Shown here: positions 54,561 to 64,000 of the stretch, piece by piece
Layout: every line of letters begins with the position of its first letter
How positions within the stretch are numbered: position 1 is the stretch's first letter
Assembly (NCBI GenBank): GCA_963971285.1
Contig: OZ020246.1
Span: 15,111,217 to 15,175,216, forward strand
Length of the DNA: 64,000 bases
Reading direction: 5' to 3'
Source: Astropecten irregularis
Taxonomy: Eukaryota; Echinodermata; Asteroidea; Paxillosida; Astropectinidae
Program-made: the position numbers and the translations under genes
Notes under the pieces: generated by a model
Database searches by the model: none
Told to the model about the DNA's origin: nothing
What the model saw: only the letters and a program-made list of their open reading frames with translations

Positions 54561-55394
54561 AACTTATTACATACATAGGCCTTTGTAGGACCTTCTTCCT
54601 GGGAAATATGCTACCCAAGATGATGAAGCAAAACAGTTTCAAACTGTATTTTTTGCCGTAATCTATGTCACATGAACTGGTTCACCAAAAACGTAGTGGA
54701 ACATCTCTTTGATCCGGTTCAAAAACTTACCGGGCTGAACTGGGGAGGATCCAGGTTGGTTTCAACACAGATCGAAAAGGTGTAATGTCAAAATATTAGT
54801 TACCATGGCGACATAGACATCTTGTCTTAAAGATGAACTGGTACTTACTACTTAGAATACATATATCAGTTGTACATGCTATAAAGGAAAGTGTGATGTC
54901 AGAATATTAGTTACTATGGCAACATACCGGTAGACAGATAGATTTGGTATTTAAGCTTTGCCAAATCCACTCATAGATGAATTTTTTCTGAACAGCGTTT
55001 GTATGACCAACAGAAGTTAAGGACTGACCTCAATGAAAAACAAACCGGAACACAATTCCGTATTTATCCTTGTTTGAATTTCTTTGAACAAACAAACAAA
55101 CAAACACATTATTTTGACCTTCACTGTACAGTGACTGCAGTCAGTGTTCTAGCCATGCCGGTCGGCACCGGTCGGCACCGGTCGGGGACAGCTGGCACTC
55201 AGCCTTTCCGACTGTCACTGAGATGGAAAACCATGTTACTGACCGGCACAAAAAATCTTGAAAATCACAGAAAATGCACTAGTTACAACATAAATGTTTT
55301 TTTGTTTTTTTCGCTGAAAGAACAGTAAGATTTTGACTTGGAGACAAATTTTGAAAGATAAATTGACCAGATCCCCAATAACAAAACAGAACAT

Positions 55395-55468
55395 AATACG
55401 AGGCCCCGCTTAATACGAGCATTTTCGGTAGGTCCCGGCGACCTCGTATTAACGAGGTTCGACTGTAT
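55395..55468. mobile_element. Short palindrome resembling a pogo/Tigger end
   Basis: AATACGAGGCCCCGCTTAAT and ACCTCGTATTAACGAGGTTC form an inverted pair ending GACTGTA. Ends of the type CAGTCGAACCTCGTTA occur in pogo-like elements; the match is by eye. Confidence 0.4.
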
Positions 55469-56884
55469 TGCTGACACGCTTAGGTACTTACGGACTTGCA
55501 TTTAGCTACCATGTATTATCTCCTGGACCCCGGCCGTGAGGGGCGAGAGCTCTGCTTGCTACACTTCACAATAAGTAAATTTACAGTAGTTGGCACTCAT
55601 ACTATAACACTGACTTCATAGGATATGTCATGTGTTCATATCACCATTTTATTTACAAAGGCGTGCACACATAATCACCAGTCATTGTTTATCGCGCGAA
55701 GTTGATTTAATCTGTGGCAAAAATCAGGCTGAGAATAGAAGGAGCCGGTATATGCAGAATCAACATCTCTCTCGTGAAAAGTTTGAAAAAGTAAGGTTTT
55801 TGCCATGAAAAAAAAAAACCGGGAGGAAAACAGAGGTATGGTACTTACAAATTAAAATGGCCATTTTGAAAAAAAATAAAAAAATTCATTGTTGAAGTAA
55901 AAGTCATACTTGTATATTAAAAGAGAGATATACAAAACATAAGTTTTTGCTTAAGGTATCAGAAACTTGTCTTTGCCAAAGGCGTATTGTTTCTGCCTTA
56001 TTTTATGGTTTTACTTTGACAAATCTCCTGGTAATGTCTATCAACATAGTCGTTTACTGGTCTGTTTTAAAGTTGGTGCAAACTTCATGAAGCACGTAGA
56101 TGTTTTTCTAACAGTAAAACAAGTCAGGATTTTTTACAGACCAAAAAAGAAAACCCACGATTTTGAAATTGCTAAGCTCTTGTTTTTTGTTGGCGTTATT
56201 TCGTTTTGTGTTTTTGTTATGCACATCAACCATTTGAAGAGTTTTTGTGCGGGTTGTAGCACTGGTCTTTTCACTTGAAATTCCCGGATCAAATATAATG
56301 ATATACACGTGGGAGCGATGTCGGCCATGTTTTACAGTCTGCAGTTTCCCTTGTGGGGGGCCTCATTTGTGGCCGGTACACTTCCTCTCTCCGGGTACCG
56401 TACCCAGCCTAGCCTGCGCCTGTGTGCTTACATGTGGGTGGAATATTATGCACCTCGTTTGGCACAAGAGTTAGAGGAGGTCAAGGTTCACTGAGCCGCA
56501 GAGCTGCTGATTGGCCAGCGGGAACAGATGGGGCTAAGCGGATGGCATTCCATGCAGCCTAGCCAGCGCCATCCTATGCAAATTAGGGCCCAGGATGAAG
56601 TACATAGTATGTGTGTGGTTGGTTTGCTTGTACTGTCTGCATTTTGGCTGTCAGTATCACCACTATGGCTGGCCTACCCCTGTCCCCCTTCCAAGTTCCA
56701 GTCAGTACTTTGTATAATCATAGAGCTACAAGTAGCTCTTTGGTATAATCATGGAGCTATAAACAGATACATGTAGCTCCATGGTATAATCATGGAGGTG
56801 CATCCTACCAGGTGTTTTACCTTCATGGTAGAATAAGTTCAAGTACTAAAATTCAAGATTTTTCTTCATACTTTTGAATGACAT

Positions 56885-57238
56885 TTAAAGGATAAATGGT
56901 AACAAAGCCAATCGGATATTTCATAGATTTACGTATAACTTACATGGTACAAAGATAATGGTAGAAACATAAGTGTGAACATTTTTCTGTCTGAAATGCT
57001 GTATTTTTCCAGAATAGAGTAAAACCAAACACCAAAACATTTTTGATCTTGGCAAGATAAAAAACAGCTTTTCCCACACAATTTGAGTAACAATTTTAAT
57101 AGGTTTTCCCTGTTTTCTTCTGTTTCCAACGATCAACTGAACAATTTCACAGGTTTGTTTTTATTTCATGACAAACCAAATTATGAGCAGCCTGCAGCTA
57201 CTCTGTCACTTTTACCAATGTTGTACATGCCCTTTAAA
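56885..57238. mobile_element. MITE family B, inverse orientation
   Basis: TTTAAAGGATAAATGGTAAC start, 'atagatttacgtataacttacatgg', 'ctgaaatgctgtatttttcc', 'aatttcacaggtttgtttttatttcatg' and end CATGCCCTTTAAAG. Confidence 0.75.
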
Positions 57239-57639
57239 GATGATAAGTAGCCCATATGCACAGGCCACTTCTAAAAATTCAAAGTTGATTTATACAGTTT
57301 TCAACATTTTTGTCAAATGTAGATCAAAAAGACAAGAAAATTTAGGGAAAGTTTACCGTGTAATTAATATAATTAGTTAAGAAATACTCTGCAAGAAAAC
57401 AAGACCATTAACATTGCACGTTTTGTCGCATTTTCCATAAAATTCAGGAATTCTTTTTATTCTTCAGCATGTCTGGAACAGTCAAAGCACCTGTTAGTTG
57501 TCTACAACCGTGTGAGATTTCACACGTGTAACGTTGATGTTGCATTTCCAACTCTAAGTCTAATACACCTTGTTCAATCTGGAAGGCAAATGCTTGAGTT
57601 TGTCAAAATGTGCGGCATAGTTATAGAAATAGTGCACAG

Positions 57640-57740
57640 AGTTAGGAGGGCCTGATGTTTCGGTCCTAGCAGGTAAAGGTTTGGCCCCTGTTAGATTCAA
57701 AACGTTAAGTCTTCCTAACTCAGCATTTTAGGGCCTATTT
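57640..57740. mobile_element. Dispersed element family D
   Basis: GTTAGGAGGGCCTGATGTTT, CGGTCCTAGCAGG and a 'gttagattcaaaacgttaag' partner. Diverged and short. Confidence 0.4.
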
Positions 57741-60060
57741 GTTTCAGGTAAATATTTTAGTTTAATGAGCAGTTTGCTGTTAGTGTTTTACCGTACAGTA
57801 CTTCATTTACTTAAATTTCTTGTATTAATCATGAAAATAGTAAAGAAAATGACATTGTGGTTCCTTTCAGGTGGTTTTGTAAAATGCTTAAATTATTTCT
57901 CAACTAGTTGATATGTTTTTCTTTGGCTCATGTAACTCCACGCTTTTGACTATAGATAACTTACATTAGTTCATTTATACTGGAATCGTATGAACATTGC
58001 CCTCAGTGCATAAATGACAATTTACACGGTTCAGAATCATGCTGTACTACTGTGTAATGTCCCAACTATTAAGTTGACGGAAAGTTTCTTCTGTTGAATG
58101 AACACCATATGAGAACCACTGGCTGTTGCTGTGGCAGGGGGCAGATTATGTCCCGCACTGTACAGTGCACCATGCACTGGCTATACATGTGTACATGGAG
58201 GGCTAGTATACTAGGCAAGATTCCATGAAAAAATAAATCTCACCCGTTCCGTCAACACAATGCCAGACCAGTGGTTACATAATGCAGTGCGGCAAATACT
58301 GCACTGCACATATACCTCCACCAATGAGCCAACAGGCATTGAAGTATGATAATGAGATATTCATATGGTAATGAGTCCCGGGCTGAGGCAGCGTGGGTAT
58401 TGTGTATGTTTGTGTGGAGTTTTTTAGTGCACACAGGTCTATCTATGTGTGTGTGTTGTGTGTGCTAGGCATGGGTTGTCATATGATACGCAGGCGTGAC
58501 CCCGGTATATACTGCCAACAAACTACACCCTAAACCAGAGAGCCTGTAAGTAACTGCATGCACTGCTACTCACTCACTCATACAGCGTACATATATAAGA
58601 GTTTGTATCTGGTCCGCCGCTACATAACACTTTCCTGGTGAACAGACTCCGACGACAACGTCAAGTGTTGAGCTGCTATAATACAGATCGGGAAAACAGA
58701 ACAGTCCCGTGAAAATCTGCCAATTAAAACGCAGTCGTCGGGTTGTCGCCATTTTTTTTCCGTGGGTATGTACCAAATACGCCATACGTTCCATACGTTG
58801 GCTGAATTGTATTCGTATCACACAAACATGCTCACGTTTGTCTTTCTGTTCATCATAGGTTGCGTAGATTCATGCTCTCGTCTGTGTAATTGACGTCTTT
58901 AGAATAACGTGACGGGCCGGTGCAAATTAGCCTGCACATTCTCTGTGTAGTTAATGTCACACATTCTTGTAGTGTGTAGGGCCTATCTGTATTGTACACA
59001 AATTCAAGTTTACAATTATTTTGTAGTTTTGCATATTCGCACATTGAGTATCATACGGAGAAGTGCCCGGGAAAAGAAAATGTTGGACTTAATTATTTTC
59101 TAATACCATAACTGCTTTGAACCACTGACTCATCATAAGTTACTGTGGTATTGATCAGTAAGCCAATATGTTGCTGTGATGATACACAAAACATACGGTA
59201 GTCAATAGATATATTAGTGTGATTAGGCCCTACATTTCTAAAGTACAGTAACAATCGGTTATTGTCAGTTGTAATAGAGTGTGTACTTTTTGCGAAGTAT
59301 GATAACTGAAGCGCTGCTAAAATTTTTTTGAGGGAAACTTAAATTGATGATTTGTTCGTACGTGAACTAGTATTGTGTAAAATCAACGGATTACAAAAAT
59401 TGCATTTTAGTGCAATACTTCAGTGTCGGATAATATACGTGGATGGAAAAAAAAGATTATTTAAATTTTAATGATGGCCACACACATACCGACTGCTACT
59501 TGCAGGGCCTAATTGAACTATGGACCGGTAAAATCAGAACGTGAGACCACCAACTACTAACTACAGATGTTGACTGATAATTGAGCTCGCATTGAGCCAT
59601 GTGCCTGCAATAATACCACTCTTGTTCCCTGTGAATGTACAGAACTACAGTACGGTATTACTCATCAATATAATAGTGTACTTGGTAGCCTTGGAAAGTT
59701 GCCTTTATATACTGTGGTTGTCAAGCGAGATGGTACGTTTGATTGAAACTGTGAATACTGTACAAGCTGCATGGGTTTGACTTTAAATTTTAATCATGTT
59801 TTTAATTTGCACTTTTGTGAATAACGATTAACGACCGTTTGGTTTTTCATTCTTGGAGCACGTGTGCGACATTTTTTTTTCTTAGAATGCATGACGAATT
59901 CACAAACCACAGATTGGTGCTGCAGTCTACAGACATGATTAATATGATGTGGTTTGCTTAGTGGTTGTTAGAGTCAAGACTACACTTGTCTGCTGTGGTC
60001 GTTTTGTCAGCGAAAAAAAAGAGAGGAAATGTTTCTCTTAAAGTTTGGTCTTTTTTTTTC
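57741..60060. other. No gene seen; TATA-like site at 58591
   Basis: No recognisable coding sequence. ATATATAAG at 58591-58599 is followed by CG-containing sequence to about 58760, a weak promoter-like picture without a following gene. Confidence 0.25.
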
Positions 60061-60275
60061 TAATATACAGTGTACGCCGCTATAATGAACATGGTGGGAT
60101 GCACAGATATTGTCTGTTATAGTGGTCGTTTGTTATGATGATTTGAAGAACCATATTCGGTATGTAGGCCTACAGTATTGTGCACACAAATTGAGAGTCA
60201 AGGATGATGTTCGGCATTACCAAATATTCAGTAGGCCCTATAGCGTTCATTGTAGTGGTGTTCCTCTAGATGTAA
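60061..60275. mobile_element. Dispersed element family C
   Basis: GTACGCCGCTATAATGAACA, 'tgtctgttatagtggtcgtttg', 'gaagaaccatattcggtatgtag', 'gagagtcaaggatgatgttcgg' and 'gtagtggtgttcc' follow the order of 4515-4690. Confidence 0.55.
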
Positions 60276-61799
60276 AGCAGTAGAAATGGAACCTGGTAGG
60301 ACTATACTGTAACTTGTATGCAAAATCCAGTAACCTGTTTTTACTTGTAGGCCTACATACTGTACAGAAGAGCAGCAAATGTAAAGTGGTTTATTCCACT
60401 AGTCACCCACCACGTCTGACCTTGTGGGGCAATTATGACCTTATTTTGTCCAAGATCTGAAACAAGTTAACTCACATACTTGTTCAGACAGATGTATCAT
60501 GTCCAGCTAGCTAGCTAGACTCTGCTTAAGACATAAATTTGGAATTGAACTGGTTAAACTTCTCTGTCTGCGGACTTAGTCTAAAAGGGAATTAGGAAAT
60601 GATCCATTCCACTACCTTATTACAGCATGGAGTAGGGGCAGGCAGCACAGGGACTGCCAAAATATGACACCCCCATGAAAGCTTCACAAGCTACAAGTTA
60701 GCACTGTGTGATCTGTAGGCCTCATGCGTGTATGCAGTACAGTATGGTAGTACATGCACACAGTAGTACACACACATACGTATGAACACTGTGCACATTA
60801 GAATACAATCTACCACTATTCTGACCTCCACCATCCATACCAGTACCACATCATAAGCCCGTGGCAGGCTGTTTTTTTTTCCTCTCTTTTTTCCAAGTAA
60901 AGTGGCGGGGCCAACTCCATACAACTTCACAAGGGTCACTGGGTCACTCAGTACTTGCTGCTGGCCCACACTGTGCATGCCACGTATAGTGGCACACATA
61001 CATAACACGCGTGCACAAACAGTCAAGCTATACGGTTTTTTTTAGGGGATTTTTAGGGAGTGCAACGTATCCATTGACCTTTAGCTTGTTGGTTTCACCA
61101 AGCACTGGCATATTCCGCATAGTGTCAGACGATCTCGCCACCCGTTACCGTGGGTGACTGTGGCGTTAGAAATGATCCGTACTACCGTACTGGTGAATTT
61201 AACATGTTTTTGTATGTATACCGGTGTATTCACTGGGTTTTTTTTTTTACCGTAGACTGCCGGAACCTGCTTTGCAGATGTTTTTGTTTGTTATTTTTAT
61301 CCGCGCATAATTATGTTTGTTCATGTCAACTTTTTTTTTGCCGAACTACAGGAAGACAATTGCGGGTGACGATGGGTACAAGTTTCACGGTTAACCATCA
61401 GTCTATTGTGTGCCTATATACGGTGCATCATACTAAAATTATGTTTGGATTTCATCAAAATGATTACCCCGTTATGCACTAGTTCTGTTTAGATACAAAA
61501 TACATAGGGCCTAACTTGTACCATTTTTACAGATAAAAATGGAACTTGTTCACAAGAAGCCCCTTTGATTTGACACTGTCTACATACAAAGTACTGGTAT
61601 GTAAGTGCTACGTTCATTTTGTACATGAATTTGTGTATTGCTTTGTGTTATTTTAACAAACATACAAACACCCCAACACCCCCAACAAACAAACAAACAA
61701 ACAGAAAATGAACGAAATTCTCCCAGCCTGTGTTTTTTCTTCACAAGTTTTGTACGTGAAAATCCCAAATTCAATTACCGGTATTGCCATCAGATCATT

Positions 61800-61856
61800 G
61801 CTTGAAAAAGTGAAGGAAGTTTTTTAACTTAAATAACTTCCTTTACTTTTTCAAAC
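61800..61856. repeat. Isolated 22-bp-stem hairpin
   Basis: CTTGAAAAAGTGAAGGAAGT and the inverted ACTTCCTTTACTTTTTCAA pair with one or two mismatches around an AT loop. No larger element is visible. Confidence 0.7.
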
Positions 61857-62482
61857 AATTTAATTAATTTTAAATTAAGTGAAATGGGACTTACTGACTT
61901 TTGTGGTGGTAACTGTTTCCTGCAGAATAAAAAATCCCAGTGTAGATGACCGCGTCTTGAGTGTACGTTAGGGATGGAGGTTTCGTAAGGAATTACGGTT
62001 TATTTCAAATTTTCAATCCTGATGTTTTTGTATCCTTTCATTTCAAAGACGACAGGATTTATTTCCAAAGCTAAACTTAACTTCAAACGAATAGTTTCGT
62101 TCACCACATCCTGAGTACTTCCTGATACTATCTTTGGAATTTTTCCCTGTTGCCCTACAGCATAATTCATGCAGAAACTCTGGAATATATTGTTGTCGTA
62201 CTATCTTAAATGTGCAATTACTGGTACACTATGAACAAAAAGGAAAAAATAACAAAGCCTTTCATATAAAGCATTGGGATTTGTTGGTCACTTGCGAGAA
62301 AACGTGATTTACGGCGCAACGTGAATCACCAAACTTTCATCGCTGTATTGAAACCATTGGTGCGAGGATTGTTTTTTTGAAGGATTCCGGAAATTTAGGA
62401 AAAGTGGCCACCACTGTATCAAAGCAAATTATAAAAACAAAACATAACGGTTTGACAAATTTATCAGTCATAGTTGATTCCG

Positions 62483-62820
62483 TTAAAGGTACTATCATAC
62501 TTTGGTTGCATGCCGAAACAAAAATCTTTACAGATTTACCTATAACTTACAGGGTATAAAGATGGTGATGATAGAAACTATGTTTTTCTGCCTGAAATGC
62601 TGTATTTATCCAAAAAAGAGTAAAACCAATGACCAAGAAACAATTTTGATCTTAGGGAGAAAAGAGATTAAAATACCATGAGCATTTTTCACTGTTTTCT
62701 CAAAAGGTTGGTACCGTATGTGACTGGGAATTTCACAGATGACTGTCTGTATCTTTCTTTATATTTATTCCCGCGAATCTGCATTTCTTTGACAAAAACC
62801 ACAGAATGATTACCTTTAAT
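62483..62820. mobile_element. MITE family A, inverse orientation
   Basis: GTTAAAGGTACTATCATACT start, 'cttacagggtataaagatggtg', 'ctgaaatgctgtatttatcc' and right end AGAATGATTACCTTTAAT. Confidence 0.85.
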
Positions 62821-63439
62821 ACATATTGGTTTAAAAACATAAGAAAGTTCATATTTGAAGAAAAAGATCCCATCAGGTACCATCAAAACCTTTCACTAGA
62901 ACTTTCAGTTGCTCTAACATGTTTGGTATTGTTTGATATTAATATTGCCTTTGCACACAGGACAAATTATAGGTTTCTATTCTGGCCGACGTAATTTCTA
63001 GGCACTGGTTGGCATAGGTAGTTAGACTAGACATATTCGGGTTCAGCTTTAGGCTATTAGTTGTTATGCACATAGCCTCAGTGTTTGTGAATGCTTTTAG
63101 GCAAGACGCCATTATCATTTGGGTTTTGGACTTGTACGTCTGAGGTCGAGGTCATGGATACAAACTCGGGACCTTATCCCTTCATTTTTGGCTCCGTTGT
63201 CATGGCACGGCACAATATTTCGGACCCAATTGTAAACTTGCTTTATTATGAGGATTTTTGAAGTTAATGATTTACAGTGCATTTTTAAAATCATTCCCAA
63301 GCTTTGATTAAGAGTTAACGATTAATCAGTGCGATCACGTTAGGGCTTACATTGTTTGAATTTGCTCTCAAAAGTTACCGTTGTAACTGTGGTTTTGCAT
63401 TTTCATCCCAAACCGTATGCAAAAAAGCCAAGATTCTAA

Positions 63440-63900
63440 AAAAAAAAGCAGCATTGGATGCGATGAAAGCGCACACGGAAAAACAGTCTCTCGCCTGGAT
63501 TATGGATTCCAGCTCGCGCCGTCTCGGTGCGGAGCTAAGGTTCTCGTGGCCTGAATTTTCGTAATCATTGAAGGCGCGCCGGCGTGGTACGCAAGTGATG
63601 ATGACTCATGGTCGCGGGAGGCGTAGCAGCGCAGCGGAGCCATTACAATGTCCGCCCGGCTAGAACTGGTGAGTCACTCGGCTCTTGCAGTATCGACCAT
63701 TTGTCGAGGGGGGTGGGGGGGGTGGTTAAGGAGGGGTTATGGCGAGGAAGCCAATTGAATCGTGTCTTCATGGGTACCGGTGGGTTTTGCAATGCTAGGC
63801 ACAGAAAACGTAAGGGTCCCTAGCTCCCAGTGTTTATTGTTGGCAAGGTACGCTACGGGTAATGTTGAATGAATCGCATGCTGGCAAGACAATAGAAAAC
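63440..63900 (+). promoter_or_regulatory. CpG-rich promoter-like segment with a possible first exon
   Basis: CG dinucleotides and GC content rise sharply from about 63460 to 63800. Within it, ATG TCC GCC CGG CTA GAA CTG (63648-63668) runs directly into GTGAGT, a good donor. An earlier ATG at 63608 also reaches this donor in another frame. This may be the first exon of a + strand gene whose remainder lies beyond the window. No protein can be recognised from so few codons. Confidence 0.35.
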
Positions 63901-64000
63901 AGACTGCCATAAAGAGTTCTACAGATTCCGCCTTTGTCTTCAGCGCTGTAAGTTTTGTTTCAATTGTATTAAATAATGTATGGTATATTCTCTTTCCGGA

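Noticed and set aside
1..64000. CRISPR array, bacterial operon or phage features
   Set aside because: Spliced genes and animal repeat types dominate. The periodic repeats found (16, 24 and 85 bp) have no unique spacers.

Overview
The window is nuclear DNA from an animal. It has spliced genes with GT-AG introns, C2H2 and FLYWCH zinc-finger genes, a nuclear gene for a mitochondrial protein, and a high load of foldback MITEs and tRNA-derived SINEs. A CTCF-family gene next to a TCAIM ortholog points to a bilaterian. A marine invertebrate deuterostome such as an echinoderm is my best guess, but the sequence does not prove it.

Layout: all four recognisable protein genes are on the + strand in the first 36 kb. 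(1) 783-8770 is an eight-exon CTCF-like gene encoding about 1087 residues. Its last exon carries nine C2H2 fingers that align one-to-one with CTCF fingers 2-10, preceded by an SVYDF motif like the cohesin-binding YDF motif of CTCF. (2) 17769-19220 is a one-exon gene with three FLYWCH zinc fingers. (3) 21483-22772 is a second, truncated CTCF-like gene. It has only the equivalents of fingers 5-10, keeps part of the C-terminal domain of gene 1, and has a 12-unit 24-bp coding minisatellite. (4) 27130-35967 is TCAIM, a mitochondrial J-like protein, in nine coding exons whose phases all fit (519 residues).

From 36 to 64 kb I recognise no protein-coding gene. This part holds MITEs, SINEs, a 16-bp minisatellite, an array of about thirteen 85-bp units framed by 105-bp direct repeats (42705-44204), several TGACGTCA octamers, a few exon-like islands without coding potential, and a CpG-rich, promoter-like stretch at the right edge.

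Functional picture: genes 1 and 3 look like lineage-specific CTCF relatives. One keeps the parts expected for core-motif binding and cohesin contact. The other is a shortened copy without them. The core CTCF word CGCCCTCT/AGAGGGCG occurs seven times in the window, once just inside gene 1 and once in a putative promoter region upstream of the FLYWCH gene. Whether these proteins bind those sites is inference.
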